This document shows, piece after piece, positions 51,800 to 60,017 of a stretch of DNA of 64,000 nucleotides. Under the pieces are notes generated by a model. The model searched no databases. It saw only the letters and a list, made by a program, of their open reading frames with translations, and was not told where the DNA came from. The stretch covers positions 248,001 through 312,000 of the forward strand of contig NZ_CP046565.1 of the NCBI RefSeq assembly GCF_012769535.1, written 5' to 3'. Each line of letters begins with the position of its first letter. The first letter of the stretch is position 1. This stretch comes from Methylococcus geothermalis. GTDB lineage: Bacteria > Pseudomonadota > Gammaproteobacteria > Methylococcales > Methylococcaceae. A program made the position numbers and the translations under genes.

Positions 51800-53910
51800 G
51801 TCATTCAAATGTGAGCGCGGGTGCGCTGCCCACTTCATGGGCTGTCGCGTGTCTCGACGAAGTCACAGACATCGCTCCGGCCGTCAAGGTCGAAGATGCT
51901 CCCGATAGCCAGCTGGTGCATTTCGTTCCGATGGCTGCTGTAGCCGAGAACTTTGGCGGCGTTGACACGACCCAGCTTCGACCGCTTGGCGAAGTCCGAA
52001 AGGGCTATACCGCGTTTGCGTCCGGCGATATTCTGCTGGCGAAAATCACACCTTGCATGGAAAACGGAAAGGGTGGTCTCGTGCCCGAACTGCCGCATCA
52101 CGTTGGCTACGGTTCGACCGAGTTCCACGTTCTTCGTGCAGCGAAGGGAGTCGCGAATTCATGGATCGCCTCGTATCTCTCGCAACCAGCATTCCGCAAG
52201 CTCGCTCGCGCGAACATGACCGGCACGGCGGGACAGATGCGAGTGCCGACGAAATGGCTGAGAACCGTTGAAGTTCCCATCCCGCCTTCCGCCGAACAAA
52301 CCCGCATCGTCGCCAAACTCGAAGAACTGCTGTCCGACCTCGACGCGGGCGTGGCCGAGCTCAAGGCCGCGCAGAAGAAGCTCGCGCAGTACCGCCAGTC
52401 GCTGCTCAAAGCCGCCGTGGAAGGCGCGCTCACTGCCGAGTGGCGCGAGCGGAGAAAATCACCCTCTCCCCAACCCCTCCCCCATCGAGGGGGAGGGGCT
52501 CCATGCGCTCATACTCCTCATCCAAGTGCAGGGGTGACACCGACTCTCCACTCGCTGAAGCCGAACGAAGCGGCACTTGCCCCCCTCCCCCCTGGCGGGG
52601 GAGGGGCTGGGGGAGAGGGGGCAAAAGCGCATCAACACACCAGCCCCCTGCAACAACAACATGCCCGCGAATTACGCCGCAATCAGACACCGCATGAGCA
52701 AGCCTTATGGCAGCAATTGCGTGGCAAGCGTTTTGCCGGCTGTAAATTCCGCCGCCAACAACCGCTTGGCCCATACATTGTGGATTTTGTCTGCTTTGAC
52801 AAACGGCTGATTATCGAACTGGATGGCAGCCAGCACACCGACCAACAAGATTATGACGCCGCGCGCGATGGCTGGTTACGGTCGCAGGGCTTCCGTGTGT
52901 TGCGATTCTGGAATAACCAATGGCGGGCCCAGCCTGAGGCTGTTTTGGATGCGATTTATGAGGCGTTGCAGCAAAAGCCCCCTCTCCCCAACCCCTCCCC
53001 CGCGAGGGGGGAGGGGCTTGAAACCGAAACCGGCGCGCAACTGCTCGAACGCATCCTCAAAGAGCGCCGCGCCCGCTGGGAAGCCAAGCAACTCGCCAAA
53101 TACGCCGCCCAAGGCAAAACCCCGCCCAAGGATTGGCAAAAGAAATACCCCGAGCCGGTGCCGCCCGACACCACCGGCTTGCCACAATTGCCGGAGGGGT
53201 GGGTGTGGGCGAGCTTGGATCAAATTGGTGAAGTATTTTTAGGAAAAATGCTTGATAAGACCAAACATACATCCGGGAAGAAATTGCCATATCTGAGGAA
53301 CGTCAATGTTCGATGGGGAAGTATTGATATTGACGACGTCTATGAGATGTTCTTTGATCCTGATGAACTTGAAAGATATGGACTGCGCGCCGGAGATGTG
53401 TTGGTTTGTGAAGGTGGAGAGCCTGGTAGAGCGGCTATTTGCAAAAGGGAACATGAGGGTTTCAAGTATCAAAAAGCGTTGCATCGCGTACGGCTCTTTG
53501 GCATGTATGAACCAGAATTGCTGATTGCCTTCTTGGAGTTTGTTGCGAAGATCGGTCGATTAGCCGAGACATTTACCGGAAGCACTATTAATCACTTAAC
53601 AAAAGAATCTTTTCTGGCATTACAAGTACCCGTTCCATCATTGGCCGAACAAAGAGTGATAGTTGAGAGCATCTCTGTTGCTGTAGCCAGTATTGAGAGC
53701 CAAGGACGATCCATCGAACTCGCCCTCAAACAATCCGCCGCCCAGCGCCAAAACATCCTGCGCGCCGCCTTCTCCGGCCAACTGGTGCCGCAAGACCCCA
53801 ACGACGAACCGGCCAGTGTGTTGCTGGAACGCATCCGCGCCGAGCGTGAGGCGAAAGATACGCAGAAGAAGCCGCGCGGGCGCAAGGCCAGGGAGTCGTC
53901 GAATGCGTGA
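51796..53910 (+). CDS. hsdS: HsdS specificity subunit with inserted DUF559 nuclease
   Basis: HsdS sets DNA recognition for the type I enzyme. The 704-aa product has a first target-recognition domain (about 10-165), the conserved central helix region (AELKAAQKKLAQYRQSLLKAAVEG, split by me), then an insert (about 221-408), then the rest of the linker (GAQLLERILKERRARWEA) and a second recognition domain (about 460-620) ending in a helix region and basic tail. The insert contains a complete DUF559 domain (about 283-391: ELRRNQTPHEQALW, GPYIVDFVCFDK, ELDGSQH, GFRVLRFWNNQW). Three GC-rich repeats flank it. Normal HsdS is 400-500 aa. The reading frame is open throughout, so the insertion is in frame. 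Activity is unknown. Confidence 0.9.
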   Translation: MSHSNVSAGALPTSWAVACLDEVTDIAPAVKVEDAPDSQLVHFVPMAAVAENFGGVDTTQLRPLGEVRKGYTAFASGDILLAKITPCMENGKGGLVPELPHHVGYGSTEFHVLRAAKGVANSWIASYLSQPAFRKLARANMTGTAGQMRVPTKWLRTVEVPIPPSAEQTRIVAKLEELLSDLDAGVAELKAAQKKLAQYRQSLLKAAVEGALTAEWRERRKSPSPQPLPHRGGGAPCAHTPHPSAGVTPTLHSLKPNEAALAPLPPGGGGAGGEGAKAHQHTSPLQQQHARELRRNQTPHEQALWQQLRGKRFAGCKFRRQQPLGPYIVDFVCFDKRLIIELDGSQHTDQQDYDAARDGWLRSQGFRVLRFWNNQWRAQPEAVLDAIYEALQQKPPLPNPSPARGEGLETETGAQLLERILKERRARWEAKQLAKYAAQGKTPPKDWQKKYPEPVPPDTTGLPQLPEGWVWASLDQIGEVFLGKMLDKTKHTSGKKLPYLRNVNVRWGSIDIDDVYEMFFDPDELERYGLRAGDVLVCEGGEPGRAAICKREHEGFKYQKALHRVRLFGMYEPELLIAFLEFVAKIGRLAETFTGSTINHLTKESFLALQVPVPSLAEQRVIVESISVAVASIESQGRSIELALKQSAAQRQNILRAAFSGQLVPQDPNDEPASVLLERIRAEREAKDTQKKPRGRKARESSNA
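52462..52500 (+). repeat. GC-rich palindromic repeat, copy 1 (in hsdS)
   Basis: CCCTCTCCCCAACCCCTCCC followed by its partial inverse (GGGGGAGGGG) forms a hairpin unit at the left edge of the insert. It resembles a common proteobacterial intergenic repeat. It translates as SPSPQPLPHRGGG. Confidence 0.8.
52581..52621 (-). repeat. GC-rich palindromic repeat, copy 2, inverted
   Basis: The inverse orientation of copies 1 and 3, directly before the DUF559 part. With copy 3 it forms inverted terminal repeats around the nuclease module. Confidence 0.75.
52642..52968 (+). mobile_element. DUF559 nuclease module inserted in hsdS
   Basis: These codons encode a full DUF559 (Vsr-like) domain inside hsdS, bounded by inverted copies of a GC-rich repeat (52581 and 52978). 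DUF559 genes are often found between such repeats in proteobacteria. I treat it as a mobile module; a transposase is not present. Confidence 0.6.
52978..53018 (+). repeat. GC-rich palindromic repeat, copy 3 (in hsdS)
   Basis: Same unit and orientation as copy 1, at the right edge of the insert. It translates as PLPNPSPARGEG, after which the normal HsdS linker resumes. Confidence 0.8.
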
Positions 53911-55360
53911 CGAGCAGTATTGGGCCAGCCTCGTGCGCGAGTTGTGCGCCCTGCCGCGGGAAACCGGTTGGCTGGAGTTCAAGCTCAACAATGCCGAGCC
54001 GCAGGAAATCGGCGAATACATCTCGGCCCTGGCCAACACGGCGGCCGTGGAGGGCAAGGCCCATGCCTATCTGCTGTGGGGGGTGGATGACGCAAGCCAC
54101 GCGCTGTTGGGGACGAGCTTCGACCCGGGCCGCAAGCGCATTGGCAATGAAGAGCTGGAAAATTGGATGCTGCGGCAATTGACCCCCAAGATCGGTTTCC
54201 ATTTTGTCCGGCTTGAGGTGGAGGGCAAACCTCTGGTGCTGCTTGAAATTGACTGCGCCTACCGGCATCCGGTGCAGTTTGCCGGTGCCGCGTTCATCCG
54301 CATCGGTTCTTACAAAAAGCGCCTGAAGGACTTCCAGGAGAAGGAGCGCGCGCTGTGGCGCGTATTGGACGCCACGCCGTTCGAGCGCTTGCCGGCGGCC
54401 GAAAAATTGAGCGCAGATGAGGTGCTGAGGCGACTGGATTACCCAAGCTACTTTGACTTGATCAACCGGCCGTTGCCCGATGGCCGCACGGCCATTTTGG
54501 AAGCGCTGGCCGCAGACCGACTGATCGAGCCTGTCGGCGGTGGCCACTGGAATGTCATGAACCTTGGCGCCGTGCTGTTGGCCAAGCGATTGGCGGATTT
54601 CGACCGGCTGCAGCGCAAGGCGGTGCGCGTGATTGTTTACAAGGGCAAGGGCCGCGTCGAAACCCTGCGTGAGCAGTCAGACGGCCGAGGCTATGCGGCT
54701 GGATTCGAGGGGTTGATCGGCTTTATCAATGGCTTGCTGCCGGTCAATGAGGTGATTGGCCAGGCACTGCGCAAGGCGGTACCGGTGTACCCCGAATTGG
54801 CGATTCGAGAACTGGTGGCCAATGCGCTGATTCATCAAGATTTTTCTGTCACCGGAAGCGGGCCGATGGTTGAAATCTTTGATGACCGGATGGAGATCAC
54901 CAATCCGGGCACCCCCTTGGTGGAAACGGCCCGGATGCTGGACACGCCCCCTCGCTCGCGCAACGAAGGCTTGGCTTCATTGATGCGCCGCATGGGCATC
55001 TGCGAGGAGCGTGGCAGCGGCGTGGACAAGGTCGTGTTCCAGACGGAGTTCTACCAACTTCCAGCCCCCGCGTTCGAGACGGTGGGCGACTCAACACGCT
55101 CGACCTTGTTCGCTCCGCGGCCCCTGACCAAGATGGATCAAGATGATCGGGTACGGGCCGTGTACCTGCATGCCTGCCTGCGTTATGTGCAGCGGGAATT
55201 CATGACCAATACCTCGTTGCGGGAGCGCTTCGGCATCGACCCCAAAAACAGCGCCACGGCGTCGCGGCTGATCAAGGAGGCACTGACAGCAGGTGCCGTC
55301 AAGCTGCACGACCGAGACGCGGCACCGAAGCTCAGGCGGTATGTGCCGCACTGGGCTTGA
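53903..55360 (+). CDS. AlbA_2 (Schlafen-like) / HATPase-type regulatory protein
   Basis: The 485-aa protein has an N-terminal AlbA_2 domain (about 15-130: WLEFKLNNAEPQEIGEYISALANTAA, and GAAFIRIGSYKKRL), a middle part and an ATP-binding domain of the HATPase_c_4 type (about 280-400: AIRELVANALIHQDFS, EIFDDRMEITNPG, MRRMGICEERGSGVDKV). A C-terminal winged helix is likely. Such proteins accompany restriction and other defence loci as putative regulators. The start overlaps hsdS by 8 nt. It lies between hsdS and hsdM, which is an uncommon order. Confidence 0.88.
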   Translation: MRDEQYWASLVRELCALPRETGWLEFKLNNAEPQEIGEYISALANTAAVEGKAHAYLLWGVDDASHALLGTSFDPGRKRIGNEELENWMLRQLTPKIGFHFVRLEVEGKPLVLLEIDCAYRHPVQFAGAAFIRIGSYKKRLKDFQEKERALWRVLDATPFERLPAAEKLSADEVLRRLDYPSYFDLINRPLPDGRTAILEALAADRLIEPVGGGHWNVMNLGAVLLAKRLADFDRLQRKAVRVIVYKGKGRVETLREQSDGRGYAAGFEGLIGFINGLLPVNEVIGQALRKAVPVYPELAIRELVANALIHQDFSVTGSGPMVEIFDDRMEITNPGTPLVETARMLDTPPRSRNEGLASLMRRMGICEERGSGVDKVVFQTEFYQLPAPAFETVGDSTRSTLFAPRPLTKMDQDDRVRAVYLHACLRYVQREFMTNTSLRERFGIDPKNSATASRLIKEALTAGAVKLHDRDAAPKLRRYVPHWA

Positions 55361-55362
55361 GC

Positions 55363-55383
55363 TATTTGATGGCTACTTGATGG
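55363..55383 (+). repeat. Iteron pair 1 upstream of hsdM
   Basis: TATTTGATGG (55363) and TACTTGATGG (55374) are 11 bp apart, just after the preceding stop. Confidence 0.65.
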
Positions 55384-55450
55384 CCAGGCCCAAGCCCAGC
55401 ACGATTTTTAAAATTGGACCATATAAAACAATGAGTTGCATAAGTCGTCG

Positions 55451-55471
55451 TACTTGATGGGTACTTGATGG
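55451..55471 (+). repeat. Iteron pair 2 upstream of hsdM
   Basis: TACTTGATGG at 55451 and 55462, again 11 bp apart and 88 bp (8 x 11) from pair 1. The second copy ends 20 nt before the hsdM start. The four copies lie on one helical face and may bind a regulator that separates methylase from restriction expression. Confidence 0.65.
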
Positions 55472-55490
55472 GCACACCACAGGAGCTGCG

Positions 55491-56951
55491 TTGAACACAT
55501 CCACCCTCGTCCAGAAAGTCTGGAATTTCTGCAACACCTTGCGCGATGACGGCGTGGGCTATGGCGATTACCTGGAACAGCTCACCTACCTGCTGTTTTT
55601 GAAGCTGGCGCACGAATACGCGCAGGAGCCCTACAACCGCGACACCCACATCCCCAAGGGCTATGACTGGCCCAGCCTGACTTCCAAGGTCGGCGAACCG
55701 CTGGAGGCGCATTACCTGGCCACGCTGCACAAGCTGGGGCAAGAGGGCGGCATGCTGGGCGCGATCTTTTTCAAGGCCCAGAACAAGATTCAAGACCCGG
55801 CCAAGCTCTCACGCCTGGTGCAGTTGATCGACGCCGAAAACTGGATCAGCCTGGGTGCCGATACCAAGGGCGATTTGTACGAGGGTCTACTGCAAAAGAA
55901 CGCCGAAGACACCAAAAGCGGCGCGGGCCAGTACTTCACGCCGCGCCCCTTGATCGAGGCGATGGTGGCCTGCGTGCGGCCCGAGCCCCTGAAAACCATT
56001 GCCGACCCGGCCTGCGGCACCGGCGGCTTCTTCCTGGGCGCCTACAACTGGCTCACCCGCCCGGGCGCCAGGCTGGACAAGCGTCAGAAGGCGTTTCTGC
56101 GCAGCCAGACCTTTTTCGGCAATGAGATCGTGCCGAACACCCGCCGCCTGTGCCTGATGAACCTGTTTCTGCACAACATTGGGGAGTTGGACGGCGAGCC
56201 CTCTATCGAGCGGTCGGATGCGCTGATTGCCGAGCCCCGGCGCAAGGTGGACTACGTGCTGGCCAACCCGCCCTTTGGCAAAAAGAGCAGCATGACCATC
56301 ACCAACGAGGAGGGCGAGGAGGACAAAGAGGCGCTCACCTACGAGCGGCAGGACTTTTGGGAAACCACGTCGAACAAGCAGCTCAACTTCCTGCAGCACA
56401 TCGTCAGCATGCTGAAGGTGGACGGCAAGGCGGCCGTGGTGTTGCCGGACAACGTGCTGTTCGAGGGCGGCGCGGGCGAGAAGATTCGCCGCAAACTGCT
56501 GGAAAACTGCGATGTGCACACCATCTTGCGCCTGCCCACCGGCATTTTTTACGCCCAGGGCGTGAAGGCCAATGTGGTGTTCTTCGACAATGCCCCCAAG
56601 GACGGGCAGGTCCACACCAAGGGCATTTGGTTCTACGACCTGCGCACCAACAAGCACTTCACGCTGAAAACCCGGCCCCTGAAGCGGGACGACTTGCAGG
56701 ACTTCATCGCCTGCTACCACCCGGACAACCGCCACGAGCGGGTGGCGACCGAGCGGTTCCGGTATTTCGGCTACGACGAATTGATCGCGCGCGACAAGGC
56801 CAGTCTGGACATTTTCTGGCTGAAGGACGACAGCCTGGACAACCTCGACGATCTGCCGCCGCCGGAGGTGTTGCAGCAGGAGATCATCGAGCATCTCGAA
56901 GCGGCATTGGCCGCGTTCCGGGATGTGGCGGTTGGGCTGCGCAGTGGCTGA
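55491..56951 (+). CDS. hsdM: HsdM, type I DNA methyltransferase subunit
   Basis: HsdM methylates adenine in the recognition site chosen by HsdS. The 486-aa product has an N-terminal helical domain (LVQKVWNFCNTLRDDGVGY), the AdoMet motif DPACGTGGFF, and the catalytic NPPFG (DYVLANPPFGKKS). A C-terminal part (RDKASLDIFWLKDDSL) follows. The start is TTG, with AGGAG 6 nt upstream. It is separated from the previous gene by a 130-bp leader with iterons, so it may have its own promoter. M last in the operon is unusual; R-S-x-M order is seen here. Confidence 0.95.
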   Translation: MNTSTLVQKVWNFCNTLRDDGVGYGDYLEQLTYLLFLKLAHEYAQEPYNRDTHIPKGYDWPSLTSKVGEPLEAHYLATLHKLGQEGGMLGAIFFKAQNKIQDPAKLSRLVQLIDAENWISLGADTKGDLYEGLLQKNAEDTKSGAGQYFTPRPLIEAMVACVRPEPLKTIADPACGTGGFFLGAYNWLTRPGARLDKRQKAFLRSQTFFGNEIVPNTRRLCLMNLFLHNIGELDGEPSIERSDALIAEPRRKVDYVLANPPFGKKSSMTITNEEGEEDKEALTYERQDFWETTSNKQLNFLQHIVSMLKVDGKAAVVLPDNVLFEGGAGEKIRRKLLENCDVHTILRLPTGIFYAQGVKANVVFFDNAPKDGQVHTKGIWFYDLRTNKHFTLKTRPLKRDDLQDFIACYHPDNRHERVATERFRYFGYDELIARDKASLDIFWLKDDSLDNLDDLPPPEVLQQEIIEHLEAALAAFRDVAVGLRSG

Positions 56952-57380
56952 GTTTTCTTGGTGAGGCAGCCATGGGCACGATCCGGAAAGCCGGAGGGTT
57001 CGCGCCAGCGTGCAGCAACCCGCGCCAGTGCTCATAAGCTCGGGAGGCGGGTCGGCACATGGTCAACCGTCTGCCACCAATATTGAAACCCCGACCGTTC
57101 CCGGTTGGGGTTTTTTATTCGCGCCATCCATGGCGCTCGCCCTTCGGGCCGTCGCTGCGCGCGTCTTGCCTGATCGCGCCCGTTCCCGCGTGCTGTTGGG
57201 GGTTCCTGCGGAAGCCTGCGGACTTCGCCAGTCAGCCTCTCGCCCCCTTCCGGGCCACATTCCACTCTCTCCTGGCCATTCCTCGCTCCGACCTCGCTCT
57301 TCCGAAGTGGCTGGAAGTCCGCAGAGGTCGCATCTCAGACCCATACAGATCAATGCGTTACGCGCGGACGAATCGATCGG
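56952..57380. other. Gap after hsdM
   Basis: Apart from a terminator at 57087-57116 this 429-bp gap has no supported gene. The rest is high-GC sequence without conserved frames. Confidence 0.5.
57087..57116 (+). terminator. Rho-independent terminator downstream of hsdM
   Basis: AACCCCGACCG-TTCC-CGGTTGGGGTT is an 11-bp stem with a tetraloop followed by a six-T run. It lies about 135 bp past the hsdM stop. Confidence 0.8.
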
Positions 57381-57854
57381 TTGGATTACAGCATCGGATG
57401 TCGGAGGAAACAGATTGACGTTCGTGCCAGCATGGCCGTCAAGCAGCTGCTGCAAGAAGCCGCACGCGCCTGCCACAAGAACGTCAGCGAGTTCCTGCTC
57501 GACGCTGGCGTGACGGCGGCCGCGCAGACGCTGGCGGACCGTCGCCAGTTCGTGCTGGACGAGGCCCAGTGGCAGGCCTTCCAGGAAGCGTTGGACCGTC
57601 CGGTGCAAAGCAAACCGCGACTGACTCGAAGAGCAGCGAAGCTGAAAAACAAGGGCCTGGGCCAGGGCTTGCTCAAGGATGCGCTGCTGCGTACCGCACA
57701 GGCCGCCGACATCGCCGGCATTCGCTGCCTGCTGGTCCATGCCAAGGACGACGCGGCTCGGCAGTGGTACGAATCGTGGGAATTCGAGCCCAGCCCGACC
57801 GATCCGTATCACCTGTTCCTGATGCTCAAGGATCTCAAGAACTTGTTGAGCTGA
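57381..57854 (+). pseudogene. Fused remnant of a TacA-TacT (DUF1778/GNAT) toxin-antitoxin pair
   Basis: The open frame joins an antitoxin-like N-terminal half (RASMAVKQLLQEAARACHKNVSEFLLDAG, a DUF1778 ribbon-helix-helix pattern) to the C-terminal half of a GNAT toxin (KGLGQGLLKDALLRTAQAADIAG, with the acetyl-CoA loop, and LLVHAKDDAARQWYESWEFEP). The toxin's first half is missing. The junction falls at a copy of the dispersed 20-bp repeat (57623). The natural antitoxin start (ATG at about 57396) is out of frame with the rest by one base, and only a TTG opens the fused frame. Neither part is likely to work as before. Confidence 0.75.
57623..57642 (+). repeat. Dispersed 20-bp repeat, copy 4 (fusion junction)
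   Basis: GACTCGAAGAGCAGCGAAGC, one mismatch to copy 2, lies exactly where antitoxin-like and GNAT-like sequences meet. Confidence 0.7.
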
Positions 57855-57869
57855 GGTGGCGTTTCCACC

Positions 57870-58156
57870 TCAGAGCCCGACCCGCGCCCGTTGCTCATCC
57901 CACAGCGCCGACGGATCGACCGCCAGATCAAACAGCGTGACGTGTTTCGGCAGCGCGTCGTCGAGGATCGCCGCCACGATGTCGGGGGCCAGCTCGACGG
58001 CTGTCCCAATTCGTTCCCGACGAATTTCTCATGCCAGCGCCCCTCTGCTTGGTTGACATGGTCGGCATTGACGACGCGCCAGCCGGCGGCGGTCAGCAGC
58101 TTGTCGATGGTTTTTCGGGCTTGGCCTTCGGGTGTTCGATAGTCTTGATCAGCCAT
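57870..58156 (-). pseudogene. Debris: HsdR-like N-terminus joined to a recombinase-like C-terminus
   Basis: From an ATG at 58156 the minus strand encodes MADQDYRTPEGQARKTIDKL and LTAAGWRVVNADHVNQAEGR, which resembles the start of a type I R subunit. After about 50 codons the frame changes and the sequence reads ELAPDIVAAILDDALPKHV and WDEQRARVGL, as at the end of many site-specific recombinases. Both parts are incomplete. The assignments are by eye and moderately sure. Confidence 0.5.
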
Positions 58157-58211
58157 CGGATTCGCAACCCCCCGCGCCAACAGAAAGTGCGATTTCGCCG
58201 AACCGAGACGC

Positions 58212-58700
58212 TTATCCCGCCGCGAGCCAAAGCCGCAGACGCAGCAGCCACTCCGGCGTGAAACCCATGCTGCGGGAACGGATCGTGCCGTCCGGCCCGA
58301 GGATGAAGAACGCCGGCACGCCCCGGATACCGTAACGCTCGCCGTTGATGCCGTCCGGATCAGGTACGACCCGCCAGTCCAGGTGCCGCTCCGCGACATG
58401 ACGCGCCACCTCCGCCGCATCCCCGGACTGGTAGGCGACGGTGACGACCGCATGGTCGCGGGCGAGGCTTTCGATCTTGTGCTCCATCGTCCCGCAGATG
58501 GGGCACCAGCTTGCCCAGAAGTAGACGAGCGCAGGCCGGCCGCGCAAGCTGTCCAGCGATGCCGGGGAACCGTCCAGGAAGCGGCCTTCGATGGCGGGAG
58601 CGGGCCCCGACGCCATGTCGCGGTTCAGAAAGACCTGCACCGCGAAGAACAGGACGATGGCCACTCCCCACCCCAAAACACTGCGCCGACGAAAAGCCAT
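58212..58700 (-). CDS. ScsD-like membrane-anchored thioredoxin
   Basis: The 162-aa product has an N-terminal anchor (about 9-24), PAIEGRFLDGSPASLDSL, a redox motif WCPIC inside FWASWCPICGTMEHK, and GIRGVPAFFILGPDG with the cis-Pro. It is predicted to act on disulfides in the periplasm, possibly in copper or redox stress as for ScsD. The ATG overlaps the stop of the metalloprotease gene (ATGA). Confidence 0.88.
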   Translation of the reverse strand: MAFRRRSVLGWGVAIVLFFAVQVFLNRDMASGPAPAIEGRFLDGSPASLDSLRGRPALVYFWASWCPICGTMEHKIESLARDHAVVTVAYQSGDAAEVARHVAERHLDWRVVPDPDGINGERYGIRGVPAFFILGPDGTIRSRSMGFTPEWLLRLRLWLAAG

Positions 58701-59434
58701 CACGGAAAAACCGGATCGAAGCGCTGGATCAGGCCGCCGCCATGGGTCTTGAGCCACTGGCGCTCCTGCCGCCAGTCCGGCAGATGGGCCGACACCAGTT
58801 CCCAGAAATCGCGCGAGTGGTTGCGGTGGCGGATGTGGCAGAGTTCGTGCACGACCACGTACTCCAGGACCGAAGGCGGCGCCAGCCCCAGCAGCCAATT
58901 GAGATTGACGTCGTTCGCCGGGCCGCAGCTCCCCCAGCGGGTGCGCATGCTCTTGATCCGCAACTGGCGCGGATAGAGCCCATGCTGCGGTCCGTGGCGC
59001 TGGACGCATTCCGCGACCCGACCCGGCAGCCTCCGTTTCATCCAGCCGAACAGGGCATCGCGCACGTAACGGTCCCGCTCGGCGCCGCAGGCCCGGGGGA
59101 GGATGAGGCGCAAGCCTCGATCTTCCAGCGAGACCCGGATCCGGCTGCCGCCGGTTTCCTCGATGAACAGCGGTGTTTCCCGCCCCTCCAGCGGCACGCT
59201 GCCGCCTTCGGCCGGAAAGCGCTCGGCTTGACCCTGCCGCAACTTCGCCAGCCGCGCCTGCAACTCCGCCAGCTTCGCCTGGGCCCAGCCGCTGTGCTGG
59301 CGGACGAAAGCCAGCACGGTGGATTCGGGCAAGCCGTCCGGCGCCACCACCTCGATGCCTTCGGGACGGATCAGCAGCCGCAGGTACTTGGCGCGGGCGC
59401 TGCGGCGGAGGCGGTAGGGCGGCAGGCGATGCAT
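58700..59434 (-). CDS. YgjP-type (DUF45) M48-like metallopeptidase
   Basis: The 244-aa protein has the zinc motif HELCHIRHRNHSRDFW (HExxH with a downstream His/Glu) near the C terminus and the upstream RWGSCGPANDVNLNW block typical of YgjP. The N-terminal part (RLPPYRLRRSARAKYLRL) is a beta region. The function is unknown. It overlaps the ScsD-like gene by 1 base and lies 9 nt after greB. Confidence 0.9.
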   Translation of the reverse strand: MHRLPPYRLRRSARAKYLRLLIRPEGIEVVAPDGLPESTVLAFVRQHSGWAQAKLAELQARLAKLRQGQAERFPAEGGSVPLEGRETPLFIEETGGSRIRVSLEDRGLRLILPRACGAERDRYVRDALFGWMKRRLPGRVAECVQRHGPQHGLYPRQLRIKSMRTRWGSCGPANDVNLNWLLGLAPPSVLEYVVVHELCHIRHRNHSRDFWELVSAHLPDWRQERQWLKTHGGGLIQRFDPVFP

Positions 59435-59443
59435 GAAGAGCCC

Positions 59444-59944
59444 TTAGCCGGCCGGATGGATGGCGAGAATATGGAGTTCCTTGTCGCCGGCCGGACGTTT
59501 CCAGGTGACCGTGTCGCCAGCTTCGGCGTTCAGCAGCGCCTGGGCCAGAGGGGACACCCAGCTGATCTTGCCGTGCGCCGCATCCGCCTCGTCTTCGCCG
59601 ACGATGGTATAGCGCAGGACATGGCCGGCCTCGTCCTCCAGATCCACCGTCGCCCCGAAATGGACCCGACCGCTGGGCTGTGTCGGGGGATCGACCACGA
59701 TGGCGCTGACGACCCGCTCGTCGTAATAACGCAGCTCTCGCTCGACGTGGCGGAGCTGCTGCTTGGCGCCGACCGACTCATCGCCCAGCAGGCGCTGCCG
59801 CTCGGCCGACAGTTCGGCGACCTTGGCCTGGAGCTGGGCCAGCCCCGCCGGCGTTACATAGTTCGGATGCGGGCTGACGGGGCGCTCCGGCGCACCGTCG
59901 TCCAGCTCTTCGCCGTCGGTTTCCTTGACGAATGCACGGCTCAT
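59444..59944 (-). CDS. greB: GreB transcript cleavage factor
   Basis: GreB rescues backtracked RNA polymerase by stimulating cleavage of the transcript. The 166-aa protein has an N-terminal coiled-coil part (LAQLQAKVAELSAERQRLLGDES) with acidic tip residues and a C-terminal GreA/B domain (VHFGATVDLEDEAGHVLRYTIVGEDEADA, WVSPLAQALLNAEAGD). The N-terminal extension MSRAFVKET is typical of GreB rather than GreA. Start codon at 59944. Confidence 0.92.
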   Translation of the reverse strand: MSRAFVKETDGEELDDGAPERPVSPHPNYVTPAGLAQLQAKVAELSAERQRLLGDESVGAKQQLRHVERELRYYDERVVSAIVVDPPTQPSGRVHFGATVDLEDEAGHVLRYTIVGEDEADAAHGKISWVSPLAQALLNAEAGDTVTWKRPAGDKELHILAIHPAG

Positions 59945-60017
59945 GAGGACGTTTCGGGTTGAGTGAAAAAATAGCCTGCGAGGATACCCCCGCAAGCGCC
60001 GGGAAACAAATGGGCCG

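Noticed and set aside
52462-53018. CRISPR-like repeats in hsdS
   Set aside because: Only three copies, in mixed orientation and with unequal spacing; they are GC-rich palindromic repeats flanking a nuclease module.
51796-53910. The possibility that hsdS is split into two broken genes by the DUF559 insertion
   Set aside because: The frame stays open through the repeats and both recognition domains and the linker are intact, so it reads as one protein.
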